Program-made: the position numbers and the translations under genes
Assembly (NCBI RefSeq): GCF_022836935.1
Contig: NZ_CP083239.1
Span: 1,296,001 to 1,360,000 of the forward strand
From: Ancylobacter polymorphus
Lineage (GTDB): Bacteria; Pseudomonadota; Alphaproteobacteria; Rhizobiales; Xanthobacteraceae
DNA length: 64,000 nt
Reading direction: 5' to 3'
The notes under the pieces: generated by a model
What the model saw: the letters and a program-made list of their open reading frames with translations, nothing else
Told to the model about the DNA's origin: nothing
Database searches by the model: none
Shown here: piece after piece, positions 8,424-16,594 of the stretch
Numbering within the stretch: the stretch's first letter is position 1
Layout of the letters: each line of letters opens with the position of its first letter

Positions 8424-8750
8424 ATGGCCACCATCGGCACCTTCAAGAAGACCGGCACCAACGAGTTCACCGGCGACATCGTGACCCTCGGCGTGCAGGC
8501 CCGGGGCGTGCGCATCGTCCCCGACACCCGCGCCACCGGCGAAAACGCCCCCAGCCACCGCGTCCTGGTCGGCCGCGCCGAGATCGGCGCCGCCTGGTCC
8601 AAGCGCTCCACCGAGGGCCGCGACTATCTGGGCCTCAAGCTCGACGATCCGAGCTTCACCGCCGCCATCTACGCCAACCTCTTCGACGACGAGGACGGCG
8701 AGAATTTCTCCCTCATCTGGTCCCGCCCCAACGGGCGCCGCGGCGACTGA
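8424..8750 (+). CDS. DUF736 family protein
   Basis: 108 residues, nearly all DUF736: IGTFKKTGTNEFTGDIVTLGV, then GRAEIGAAWSKRSTEGRDYLGLKLDDPSF and the acidic DDEDGENFSLIWSR ending. The family is small, cytoplasmic, very common on alphaproteobacterial plasmids and ICEs and of unknown function. The start has an appropriately placed purine-rich GACGGAGACGGA upstream. The upstream frame was left out because it runs through two hairpins. Confidence 0.85.
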   Translation: MATIGTFKKTGTNEFTGDIVTLGVQARGVRIVPDTRATGENAPSHRVLVGRAEIGAAWSKRSTEGRDYLGLKLDDPSFTAAIYANLFDDEDGENFSLIWSRPNGRRGD

Positions 8751-8834
8751 CGTGCGGGCCGCGTCTCCGGCCACCAAGGCCGGGGACGCACTCCATCGGC
8801 AAGCAGCGAATTTCGCGATGGCTAAAATCGAGCC

Positions 8835-9083
8835 CTACTTGCCGTCCTCGAGATCGGTCTCGATCCTGTCTGTCGGCTCGCGCAGGAGCAGGTCGGAGGC
8901 CTCGACGCCGAGAACCGAGGCGAGCCGCTGCACCACATCGATGCTGGCGTTGTAAACGCACCGCTCGAGCGAGCTGATATAGGTGCGATCAATGTCCGCG
9001 AGGTGCGCAAGCTCCTCCTGCGACAGCCCCTTGGCCAGCCGCAAGGCCTTCAGATTGCGCGCGAACACCTCTCGGATCTCCAT
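8835..9083 (-). CDS. XRE-family HTH transcriptional regulator
   Basis: 82 residues made of a single helix-turn-helix domain: FARNLKALRLAKGLSQEELAHLADIDRTYISSLER, followed by a short helical tail. It is transcribed opposite to most neighbours and probably represses its own and the divergent gene's promoter. Two GAGTATT copies upstream (9107 and 9122) are candidate operators. A likely role is control of ICE transfer or excision, inferred from size and position. Confidence 0.85.
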   Translation of the reverse strand: MEIREVFARNLKALRLAKGLSQEELAHLADIDRTYISSLERCVYNASIDVVQRLASVLGVEASDLLLREPTDRIETDLEDGK

Positions 9084-9106
9084 GGCCGAGAGAGCAGTCG
9101 CTTGAT

Positions 9107-9128
9107 GAGTATTTCACCACGGAGTATT
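9107..9128 (-). promoter_or_regulatory. direct repeat, candidate XRE operator
   Basis: GAGTATT is found at 9107-9113 and 9122-9128, 15 bases apart, 24-45 bases upstream of the HTH gene start. Repeats at this distance from an XRE start often serve autoregulation. No binding evidence exists. Confidence 0.4.
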
Positions 9129-9331
9129 CTCTACATCGCACTCGCCACGGTCTGACAGCGGTCGCCGAGTGCCTCGCATCGTCAGTGCCAAAGAGACCGT
9201 GGATCAGGTGTGCGCACCGGCGACGCAGCGTTCGGCTTTATGAGCACGCATGATAGAATGATCCCAAATTGCAGCCCCACGCCGTCGCCGACGGCTTGGT
9301 TTGCGACAGAAGAAACGGCAGCCTGCGGGGG

Positions 9332-9598
9332 ATGGACGTGGCCAAGGCGTTTGATGATAAGGCGCCGTCCGGTCAGGAACTGACCGCCTATGACCGCACC
9401 CATATCAAGCTCTATATGCGCCTCCTCGACGCGACCACTGAGGGAGCCGACTGGCAGGAAGTGGTGGTCGTTCTGTTCGGGATTGATCCGGCGCAGGAGC
9501 CTGCCCGCGCCCGCGCGGTGCATGACAGCCATCTGGAGCGCGCCCGCTGGCTCGCCCAGACAGGCTATCGCGATCTGCTCCCACATCGCGTGAACTGA
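9332..9598 (+). CDS. small DUF2285 protein
   Basis: 88 residues of the DUF2285 DNA-binding-like family: LTAYDRTHIKLYMRLLDATTEGADWQEV, a middle FGIDPAQEP and the terminal HLERARWLAQTGYRDLL. Such short proteins are widespread in Rhizobiales ICEs next to a longer DUF2285 protein, as here. ATG 9332 was preferred over TTG 9269 because GCGGGGG lies immediately upstream and the family starts near this point. Probably a regulator of excision or transfer; unproven. Confidence 0.75.
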   Translation: MDVAKAFDDKAPSGQELTAYDRTHIKLYMRLLDATTEGADWQEVVVVLFGIDPAQEPARARAVHDSHLERARWLAQTGYRDLLPHRVN

Positions 9599-9716
9599 AG
9601 CGCCGCTATCCAGGTGATGCGTGCGACGCATCACCTGTTGCCTGTGAGGTGAGTTCTGCCCGGCAATACAATCTTCAATTGATGACCCCACGGCATGCAC
9701 CGTCTGGGAGTCGCTC

Positions 9717-10449
9717 ATGAAGCCCGATACGTCGCGCTGGCGAGACCGTCGGACCTACGACTATTTCGATGATCTCTCGGTAGAGGGATTGGCCTGGGAG
9801 TGCCTGAGGCGGGATCCATCCTACCAGCAGGCCTATCGCGGCCTCATGGAGACCGGCAACACGGCGGCGTCTCTCCCAGCCGAGGCCGAGCATCTCTGGG
9901 GGTTACGATGTCCCCGCGAAACCCTCGCTCCCCGCGACCTGTCAGCCGGTCCACTGGTCCCCACGGATCAACCCGGCCGTCACCGTCCTCACCGAGTTTC
10001 CCCACCATCTGCGGAGCACCGGCACGGCGCCTCGCGCTGTGCCTGCCGAAACACCTGACCATGCGGCGCCGCCGCACCTTCTGCTTTCCGGCATAGAACC
10101 GGGCGCATCGATCGCCGCCCTGATCCCCTTTGACGACGACCTGCCCGGCCGCATCGAGGCGCTGAACCGCCTCTGGCATGCGCACCGTGGGAAGCCCGTG
10201 CCACCCGACACCCGCATGACCCGCCAGCAGCGCGGACGCCTGCGGCTGATGCTTCAAGCCTGCGACGGACGAAACCGGGGCGCGAGCTACCGCGCAATCG
10301 CTGAGGCCCTGTTCGGCATCGAGCGTGTCGCGGCCGATCCCTGGAAGACGTCTCCCCTGCGCGACCGCGTCATTGGCCTCGTGGAAGGCGGCACCGGCCT
10401 GATCGCCGGCGGCTATCTGCGGCTGTTCCGTCATCGCCGCCGGGCGTGA
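9717..10449 (+). pseudogene. DUF6499/DUF2285 regulator split by a +1 frameshift
   Basis: The first part (from ATG 9717) reads the N-terminal regulator domain: DTSRWRDRRTYDYFDDLSVEGLAWECLRRDPSYQQAYRGL and so on to HLWG. At the G run 9898-9902 the frame breaks; reading one G fewer gives WGYDVPAKPSLPATCQPVHW and continues without a stop through the DUF2285 domain (SLLIPFDDDL-like, then RLWHAHRGK, ASYRAIAEALFG, WKTSPLRDRVIGLV) to 10449. One fewer G gives a single 243-residue protein. Either the gene is truly broken or the run is a sequencing error. An internal start around 10039 could still give the C-terminal domain alone. Confidence 0.8.
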
Positions 10450-10571
10450 CGGGGTGGGGATTTTAGCCCCCCAATCTTCCCCATCCCTCCCGACATTCCT
10501 CCTCCGCCACCGTGGTCACCGTCCGCCGCCGCACTCCGGCGGCTCCCGCCACGCCCACGGAGGCCCGCTCC

Positions 10572-10853
10572 ATGCGACCCGATCTCGCCACCCTCCCGCC
10601 GCGCTATCTGCGCACCAAGGAAGCCGCCGAGTTTCTCAGTCTGTCGGCCCGCACGCTGGAAAAGCACCGCACCTATGGCACCGGTCCCGCCTATCGCAAG
10701 CTCGGCGGGCGTGTCGTCTATTCCATCGACGACCTGCAGGCCTGGACCGAGCGCGGCGCGGTCACCTCGACATCCGATCCGCGCGGCACCGTCCTGCCGG
10801 CCAAGCGCCATGCGCTTGCCGCCGGTTCGTTCGCCGGCCGCGCCGCACGCTGA
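10572..10853 (+). CDS. excisionase/MerR-like HTH protein
   Basis: 93 residues with a MerR-type winged HTH of the excisionase class: PPRYLRTKEAAEFLSLSARTLEKHRTYGTGPAYRKLGGRVVYSIDDLQAWTE. The family binds DNA; members in mobile elements act as recombination directionality factors or promoter regulators. It lies 11 bases before repA, suggesting a shared transcript. ATG 10572 was chosen because the domain begins just after it; the longer form from 10512 adds a low-complexity Pro/Arg leader. Confidence 0.8.
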   Translation: MRPDLATLPPRYLRTKEAAEFLSLSARTLEKHRTYGTGPAYRKLGGRVVYSIDDLQAWTERGAVTSTSDPRGTVLPAKRHALAAGSFAGRAAR

Positions 10854-10864
10854 ACGCCCCACCC

Positions 10865-11752
10865 ATGGCGGCGCGGCATCACAGCCTCTCGGAGCGCGGA
10901 CAGCTGGATCTGTTCCGCGCCCTGCCAGGCGACTTCGCGCCACGAGATGCGCAGGATCTCATGGCCTATCCCTTCTTCTCCCTCTCCAAGACGCCGCGCG
11001 TTGCACCGATCGATTTCCGGACCGGCAGCATCGCCATCCGGGTCGAGGCCGTGCCTGACCACGGCATGGCGACGATCTGGGACGCCGATATTCTCATCTG
11101 GGCGGCAAGCCAGATCGTCGAGGCGCGCGACGCGGGGCTGCGCACCTCGCGCCTCATGGCGGCGACGCCTTATGAGATCCTCACCTTTGTCGGGCGCGGC
11201 ACCTCCCTGCGGGATTATCAGCGCCTTAAGGCCGCGCTCGACCGCCTCCAGTCGACGACCGTGTCGACCACGATCCGTCAACCAGCCGAAGGACGCCGGC
11301 ACCGCTTCTCCTGGATCAATGAATGGCAGGAACGGACCGACCGCAACGGCCAGCCCGACGGCGTCGACCTCATCCTGCCAGACTGGTTCTACCGTGCCGT
11401 ACTCGACGATGCGCTCGTGCTCACCATCGACCGCGCCTATTTCGGGCTGACGGGCGGACTGGAGCGCTGGCTCTACCGTCTGGTGCGCAAGCATGGCGGG
11501 CACCAGGACCACGGCTGGAGCTTCGACGTCGCTCACCTCCACGCCAAATCCGGTAGCCTCTCGCCCCTCAAGCACTTCGCCTATGACCTGCGCGCGATCG
11601 TCGGCCGCCAGGCGCTGCCCGGCTACCGGCTCGGCATGCGCCGCCAGACGGACGGTGCCGACCTCCTGTCCTTCGCCGAGATCGACGCTACACGCCTTGC
11701 CCTGCCAACCCGCCGCCGTCTCGCGGCCATCCGATCTGGGGACAAGCTGTGA
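10865..11752 (+). CDS. repA: RepA-type replication initiator protein
   Basis: 295 residues of the replication initiator protein A (RPA) family: MAYPFFSLSKTPRVAPIDF, TIWDADILIWAASQIVEA, TPYEILTFVGRGTSLRDYQRL and WLYRLVRKHGG. It would bind origin repeats and recruit host replisome proteins. Three iteron-like direct repeats lie immediately downstream (11758-11822), and ParA follows, so this is a plasmid-style replication/partition block inside an ICE. It probably stabilises the excised circular form. Confidence 0.85.
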   Translation: MAARHHSLSERGQLDLFRALPGDFAPRDAQDLMAYPFFSLSKTPRVAPIDFRTGSIAIRVEAVPDHGMATIWDADILIWAASQIVEARDAGLRTSRLMAATPYEILTFVGRGTSLRDYQRLKAALDRLQSTTVSTTIRQPAEGRRHRFSWINEWQERTDRNGQPDGVDLILPDWFYRAVLDDALVLTIDRAYFGLTGGLERWLYRLVRKHGGHQDHGWSFDVAHLHAKSGSLSPLKHFAYDLRAIVGRQALPGYRLGMRRQTDGADLLSFAEIDATRLALPTRRRLAAIRSGDKL

Positions 11753-11757
11753 ATCAT

Positions 11758-11822
11758 CTCGTGCTATCGGGGACCAGCACCCTCGTGCCATCAGGGACCG
11801 GATCCTCGTGCTATCGGGGACC
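11758..11822 (+). repeat. three iteron-like direct repeats (candidate origin)
   Basis: The 18-bp unit CTCGTGCTATCGGGGACC occurs at 11758-11775 and 11805-11822, with a two-mismatch copy (CTCGTGCCATCAGGGACC) at 11782-11799. Starts are spaced 24 and 23 bases, close to two helical turns. Their position between repA and parA fits RepA-binding iterons or a partition site. The AT content rises after the last copy. Confidence 0.7.
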
Positions 11823-11963
11823 AAAATCGACGATTCAGTCTTCTGAATCAGAGGCTTCCGGCGTCCGTAACTTCTCTAACCCGGATTCCTTCGGAATCCT
11901 TCTAACGGAACAACGCCATTCTACTACGACGAGCGCGTCCCCGGTGAACGTGCGGAGCGCGCC

Positions 11964-12617
11964 ATGATCGTCGCGCTCCTCAACCAGAAGGGCGGGGTCG
12001 GCAAGACGACACTTGCGCTGCATCTCGCCGGGCAATGGGCCCGGCAAGGACAGCAGATCACGCTGATCGATGCCGATCCGCAGGGCTCCAGCCTCGACTG
12101 GTCGGAGCAGCGCAGCCGCGAGGGCCTGCCGCGGCTGTTCGGTGTCGTCGGCCTCGCCCGCGACACCCTGCACCGGGAGGCGCCGGAGCTCGCGCGCGGC
12201 GCCGATCACATCGTCATCGATGGACCGCCCCGCGTTGCCGGGCTGATACGCTCGGCGTTGCTCGCCGCCGATCTGGTGCTGATCCCGGTTCAGCCCTCGC
12301 CCTTTGACGGCTGGGCGTCGGCCGAGATGCTGGCGCTGATCCGCGAGGCGCGGATCTACCGCCCGGAGATGGTGGTCCGGTTCGTCCTGAACCGCTGCGG
12401 CGCGCGTACCGTTCTCGCGCGCGAGACCGCGCGGACGCTGGCTGACCATGATCCTCCGGTGCTCGCCAGCGCCATCGGCCAGCGCATCGCCTTTGCGGCG
12501 GCGGCGCAGTCCGGGCGTCTTGTCTTCGAACGCGACGATGCCGGGCCAGCCACGCGCGAGATCGCCGCGCTTTCCGCCGAGATCAATGGTCTCGACCTCG
12601 GGAGGCAAGCGCGATGA
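11964..12617 (+). CDS. parA: ParA-family partition ATPase
   Basis: 217 residues with the deviant Walker A of ParA/MinD: LLNQKGGVGKTTLALHLAG, then LIDADPQGSSLDWSEQR, and VIDGPPRVAGLIRSALLAADLVLIPVQPSPFDGWAS. It lacks an N-terminal DNA-binding domain, so it belongs to the small plasmid ParA group. It acts on the nucleoid to move or position the element. Its stop overlaps the next gene's start by four bases. The usual partner would be the small protein at 12614 or the distant ParB. Confidence 0.9.
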   Translation: MIVALLNQKGGVGKTTLALHLAGQWARQGQQITLIDADPQGSSLDWSEQRSREGLPRLFGVVGLARDTLHREAPELARGADHIVIDGPPRVAGLIRSALLAADLVLIPVQPSPFDGWASAEMLALIREARIYRPEMVVRFVLNRCGARTVLARETARTLADHDPPVLASAIGQRIAFAAAAQSGRLVFERDDAGPATREIAALSAEINGLDLGRQAR

Positions 12618-12865
12618 GCGAACGCCCGATCCGCCGCGACTTCGCCTCTCGGCCTGCTGATCCCGAGCACTGGATCAAGGCGGCCGATGTCTCAACCGAA
12701 CGCCGGCCCAGCGCCGCGTTCACCGCGCGCCTCACCATCGATGTCACGCCCGACCTGCGCGGGCGGATCAAGGTCGCCGCCTTCCGGCGCGGCGTCACCG
12801 TCGCCGAGATGCTGCGCGCCCTCCTCGCCCGTGAATTCCCTCCCACATCAGGAGATCTGCCATGA
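12614..12865 (+). CDS. small ribbon-helix-helix-like partition partner
   Basis: 83 residues. The C-terminal half (AAFTARLTIDVTPDLRGRIKVAAFRRGVTVAEMLRALLARE) has a ribbon-helix-helix pattern. Such proteins adjacent to small ParAs act as ParG-type centromere binders; I infer that role. Translation is coupled on both sides by four-base overlaps (12614 and 12862). Confidence 0.7.
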   Translation: MSERPIRRDFASRPADPEHWIKAADVSTERRPSAAFTARLTIDVTPDLRGRIKVAAFRRGVTVAEMLRALLAREFPPTSGDLP

Positions 12866-13383
12866 GCGCGGCGTTTGCTCCCCGTGCGGCCAGCACGGCA
12901 TCCGCGTCCAGTCCCCCATCCGATACCCTGACCCATGTCGAACTGACCCATATCGAGAAGCGCATCGAGAATTGGATTCGCTTCGGCCATCACGCACATG
13001 AGCAGCTTCTGGATCGCCGCCGGCGCATCCTCTCTTTCCCTCCCGGCAGCATCTTCGCCTTTGTCCGATGGGCGTCGAACGACTTCGGCACCGTGGCCTC
13101 CCGCCTCGATATCGTGCGCTGCGTGGCGCCGGGCGAAGGCTACCAGACGCTGCCCTTCGTGCGTCCCGGCGGCGAGATCCTGCTGCGGGTGGATGGCTGG
13201 CCGAAGGTCGAGAAAATTCTGCAGCACATCGACGCCATCGAGGCGACCGGCATCGATGCGGCCACCGTCGCGCCCGATCACTGGGGCCATGTTGCGCACC
13301 GCATCAGTGTCGGATTCGAGCCGCGCGCCTACACGATAGAGCGCCATCAGGCGTGGCTGAAGCGGCGGGAGTGCGGACAATGA
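12862..13383 (+). CDS. DUF2840 family protein
   Basis: 173 residues, mostly DUF2840: THVELTHIEKRIENWIRFG, FAFVRWASNDFGT, GEGYQTLPFVRPGGEILLRVDGWPKVEKIL. The family occurs only in this ICE context, between parA and traF, and its function is unknown. It is tightly packed: it overlaps its upstream neighbour by four bases and its stop overlaps the traF start. Confidence 0.85.
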   Translation: MSAAFAPRAASTASASSPPSDTLTHVELTHIEKRIENWIRFGHHAHEQLLDRRRRILSFPPGSIFAFVRWASNDFGTVASRLDIVRCVAPGEGYQTLPFVRPGGEILLRVDGWPKVEKILQHIDAIEATGIDAATVAPDHWGHVAHRISVGFEPRAYTIERHQAWLKRRECGQ

Positions 13384-13925
13384 GCCGCGCCGCCTATGTG
13401 CTGATAACGACCGTCGCCAGCGTCGGTGTGGCCGTCGCCGCTATGGTGCCGACGCCGCTCAAGCTGATCTGGAATGTCTCGGCGAGCGTCCCTATCGGGC
13501 TCTATTCTCTCGAGCCGGCCGATGCCCTCGAGATCACCGATCTGGTCGCGGTAATGCCGCCACCGCCGCTCGCCGCGTTCCTCATCGCACGTGGCTATAT
13601 CGGCGAAAGCACACCACTGCTGAAGCGCGTGATGGGGCTTCCGGGGCAGGTTGTCTGCCGCCTCAGCGACGCCATCACCGTCGATGGCGTGCCGCTGGGC
13701 GACGCGCTGCCGCGCGACCGCATGGGGCGCGATTTGCCAGTCTGGCTGGGCTGCCGGCGTATCGCTCCTGGTCATCTGTTCCTGATGAACCCGGACGTCA
13801 GCGACAGTCTCGACGGACGGTATTTCGGGCCGATCCCGTCTACAACCGTCATCGGCCGAGCAATGCCCCTCCTCACGGATGAGGCCGGCGACGGCGACTT
13901 CATCTGGCGCGCGGCGGTGCGCTGA
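13380..13925 (+). CDS. traF: TraF-type S26 signal peptidase
   Basis: 181 residues. An N-terminal membrane segment (AYVLITTVASVGVAVAAM) is followed by SASVPIGLYSL, containing the catalytic Ser of the TraF/S26 group, and LLKRVMGLPGQ with the catalytic Lys. TraF matures or cyclises the TrbC pilin subunit in the periplasm. The TrbC gene is some 33 kb downstream, but both belong to the same transfer system. Starts at ATG 13380, overlapping the DUF2840 stop. Confidence 0.9.
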   Translation: MSRAAYVLITTVASVGVAVAAMVPTPLKLIWNVSASVPIGLYSLEPADALEITDLVAVMPPPPLAAFLIARGYIGESTPLLKRVMGLPGQVVCRLSDAITVDGVPLGDALPRDRMGRDLPVWLGCRRIAPGHLFLMNPDVSDSLDGRYFGPIPSTTVIGRAMPLLTDEAGDGDFIWRAAVR

Positions 13926-13926
13926 C

Positions 13927-14589
13927 ATGCATCGCGCTGCGCTCTTCCTCGCGTCCGGATTGCTGATCGGCGGCGCGTCGCTTGGCTCTGCCGCCGATCA
14001 GACCATGTCACCGACCGTGGCGAATGCTGTCACCTCCTACGCCGTCTTTATCGACGAAGCCGCGCAGCGCTTCGAGCTTCCGGCCAGTTGGATCCGCGCG
14101 GTCCTGTGGGTCGAGAGCGGCGCCGATCCCCGCGCCGTCTCACCCGCCGGTGCCATGGGGCTGATGCAGATCATGCCCGCGACCTGGGATGAGCTTCGCG
14201 TCCACTACGGCCTCGGGGCAGATCCATTCGACCCGCGTGACAACATCCTCGCCGGCGCCGCCTATCTGCGCCAGCTCCATGACCGCTATGGTAGCATCCG
14301 CGCCATGCTCTCGGCCTATAATGCCGGGCCTGCGCGCTATGAGGCGTCGCTTGCCGGCAAGCCGCTGCCGCCGGAGACGCGCACTTACATCGCGGCCTTG
14401 GCGCCGATCATCGACAAAGAGGCTGCAGCCGGCGCCACCGAATTGGTGCGGCCAATGGCGCAAAGCTGGCGCGAGGCGCCTCTGTTCGCCGCGCCACCCG
14501 ACCGCAGCAATCCCACAGATGCCGGGGTCCTCGCGCCACGATCGGGCGGGCTTTTCGCTGCACCGTTGCCATCGCGGAGGACGCCATGA
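13927..14589 (+). CDS. conjugative lytic transglycosylase (VirB1-like)
   Basis: 220 residues with a signal peptide (residues 1-24) and an SLT goose-lysozyme-like domain: VLWVESGADPRAVSPAGAMG with catalytic Glu, LMQIMPATW, NILAGAAYLRQLHDRYG and LSAYNAGPARY. It opens peptidoglycan for assembly of the mating channel. It begins one base after the traF stop, so it is in the same operon. The C-terminal tail is Pro/Arg-rich and unassigned. Confidence 0.9.
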   Translation: MHRAALFLASGLLIGGASLGSAADQTMSPTVANAVTSYAVFIDEAAQRFELPASWIRAVLWVESGADPRAVSPAGAMGLMQIMPATWDELRVHYGLGADPFDPRDNILAGAAYLRQLHDRYGSIRAMLSAYNAGPARYEASLAGKPLPPETRTYIAALAPIIDKEAAAGATELVRPMAQSWREAPLFAAPPDRSNPTDAGVLAPRSGGLFAAPLPSRRTP

Positions 14590-14833
14590 CGAGGCGGACC
14601 CGCTTTCGCATCCTGTCGGGCCCTGGCGTTCCGTGGCGAGGAAGGAGGCGCAGCACAGGAACCACGACCGCACGAGGGCAGGATAAAAGCGCGCACATTG
14701 CGCGGCGGTCGGGATGTTGGTTCTGCCTGCGTTTGTCTGGGACTTCGGCACCTTGCGGAGCCAAGCCACACGTTTCACGCGTCCCGCAAATAACTGCAAA
14801 TCAAAAGTTTTCTACACATTGCGAGGCTCCGCC
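14590..14833. other. gap before relaxase, candidate oriT region
   Basis: The relaxase gene is preceded by 244 bases without a supported gene. The last 35 bases (14786-14820) are AT-rich in a GC-rich setting and contain a direct repeat GCAAAT (14786 and 14796). MOB relaxases commonly act on sites beside their own genes, so oriT may lie here. No nic consensus is recognised. Confidence 0.35.
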
Positions 14834-16573
14834 ATGAGCGATGAACGCGAGTTCCGCGTCCGTCCCGGCCGCATCCGCTCGACCCGCGCTCAGCAGGCCC
14901 GCCCCTTCGTCGCCCAGGCGCTCGCCGCGGCCCGGAAGGCCGGCGGCGGGGTCTCCCGCTCCGGCAAGATCGCCTCTGGCAACCGCTCACGTTTCGGCAG
15001 TGGGCAGGTTGCCAGCCTTCAGGCCAGCCGCCGGATCACGCCGCACTCGCGTGGCGCCGTGGTGAAAGCCCGCGTCGTCCGACACACGGCCCGTGCGGGC
15101 TCGCTTGGCCAGCACCTGACCTATCTTCGCCGCGAGGGGGTGACCCGCGACGGGGAGAAGGCGCGGATGTTTGGTCCCGAGATCGAGAGCGTCGATGTCG
15201 ACGCCTTCACCGAGCGCTGCCGCGAGGACCGTCACCATTTCCGCTTCATCGTCTCGCCTGACGACGCGTTGGAGATGGAGAACCTGCGGGCCTTCACCCG
15301 TGACCTCGCCCGGCAGATGGAGAAGGACCTCGGCACGGAGCTCGACTGGGTCGCGGTCGATCACTGGAACACCGAGCATCCCCATATGCATCTGATCGTG
15401 CGCGGCCGCCGCGACGATGGCCAGGATCTCGTGATCTCCCGCGACTACATCAAGGAGGGCATGCGTGATCGCGCCCGTGACCTGATCACCCAGGAGCTCG
15501 GCCCGCGCACCGAGCTCGATATCCGCCGGGGTTTGGAACGCCAGATCGAGGCCGAGCGCTGGACCGAGCTCGATCGGCAGCTCGTGCGCGAGACCCGCGA
15601 GAGCGTCATCATCGACATGGCCCCGGCTCCAGGCCGGCAGCCGGACGAACACCATGCACTGAAGATAGGGCGCCTTCGCAAACTCGAGACGCTCGGCCTC
15701 GCCACCGAGATCGGCAACGCCCAATGGGTGATAGAGCCGGAGGCGGAAGGCACCCTGCGCGCGCTCGGTGAGCGTGGCGATATCATCAAGCGCATGCACC
15801 GCGCCCTCGGCGAACGCGGTATCGAGCGCGGCACGGCCAGCTATGTCCTCGCCGCCGAGAGCCTCGATGTGCCAGTCATCGGCCGGCTGGTCGCGCGCGG
15901 CCTCGATGATGAACTCCACGGCTCGGCCTATGCCATCGTCGATGGCGTGGACGGGCGCTCCCATCACATGCGGCTGCCCGATCTCGATGCAGCCGGCGAT
16001 GGCGCTCCAGGCGCCATCGTCGAACTGCGCACCTTCGACGATGCGCACGGCAAGCGACGTGTGGCACTCGCGGTGCGCTCCGATCTGGATCTCGCCCACC
16101 AGGTCACGGCCACCGGCGCCACCTGGCTCGACCGGCAGGCCATCGCGCGTGACCCCGTTGCTCTGTCGGACGGCGGCTTCGGCGCCGAGGTGAGCCAGGC
16201 GCTTGAACGGCGTGCCGACCATCTCATCCGCGAGGGCCTGGCCGAGCGGCAGGGACGGCGTGTCGTCTTCGCCCGCAATCTCATCGACACGCTCCGCCGC
16301 CGGGAAATGGAGGCTGTGGGGGAGAAACTCGCCGCCGAGACCGGCCTGGCGTTCAACAAGGCTGGCACCGGCGAGTATGTCGCCGGCACGTATCGCCAGC
16401 GCCTCAACCTCACGTCCGGTCGCTTCGCCATGCTCGATGACGGGCTCGGTTTCCAGCTCGTGCCCTGGTCGCCCTCGCTGGAACGCCAGCTCGGCAAGCA
16501 TGTCTCCGGCGTCGCCCGTGATGATGGTGGCGTCGACTGGAGCTTCGGTCGCAAGCGCGGCCTCGGCCTCTGA
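14834..16573 (+). CDS. rlxS: VirD2-like relaxase with DUF3363
   Basis: 579 residues. The N-terminal relaxase domain has an active-site Tyr candidate in GSLGQHLTYLRREG and the metal-binding histidine cluster HPHMH (residues 182-186) in NTEHPHMHLIVRG. The rest, after about residue 240, is a DUF3363 region as in Tn4371-type relaxases. It nicks oriT, stays bound to the 5' end and pilots the strand through TraG and the Trb channel. ATG 14834 was chosen at the start of MSDEREFRVRPGRIRS. The gene symbol follows Tn4371 usage. Confidence 0.9.
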   Translation: MSDEREFRVRPGRIRSTRAQQARPFVAQALAAARKAGGGVSRSGKIASGNRSRFGSGQVASLQASRRITPHSRGAVVKARVVRHTARAGSLGQHLTYLRREGVTRDGEKARMFGPEIESVDVDAFTERCREDRHHFRFIVSPDDALEMENLRAFTRDLARQMEKDLGTELDWVAVDHWNTEHPHMHLIVRGRRDDGQDLVISRDYIKEGMRDRARDLITQELGPRTELDIRRGLERQIEAERWTELDRQLVRETRESVIIDMAPAPGRQPDEHHALKIGRLRKLETLGLATEIGNAQWVIEPEAEGTLRALGERGDIIKRMHRALGERGIERGTASYVLAAESLDVPVIGRLVARGLDDELHGSAYAIVDGVDGRSHHMRLPDLDAAGDGAPGAIVELRTFDDAHGKRRVALAVRSDLDLAHQVTATGATWLDRQAIARDPVALSDGGFGAEVSQALERRADHLIREGLAERQGRRVVFARNLIDTLRRREMEAVGEKLAAETGLAFNKAGTGEYVAGTYRQRLNLTSGRFAMLDDGLGFQLVPWSPSLERQLGKHVSGVARDDGGVDWSFGRKRGLGL

Positions 16574-16594
16574 CCTGAGAGAGGGATTATCACC

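Noticed and set aside
14586..14837. 83-residue frame between transglycosylase and relaxase
   Set aside because: Overlaps the transglycosylase stop in a coupled way but its content is Arg/Thr/Gly-rich with no motif, and it runs through the AT-rich region likely to be oriT.
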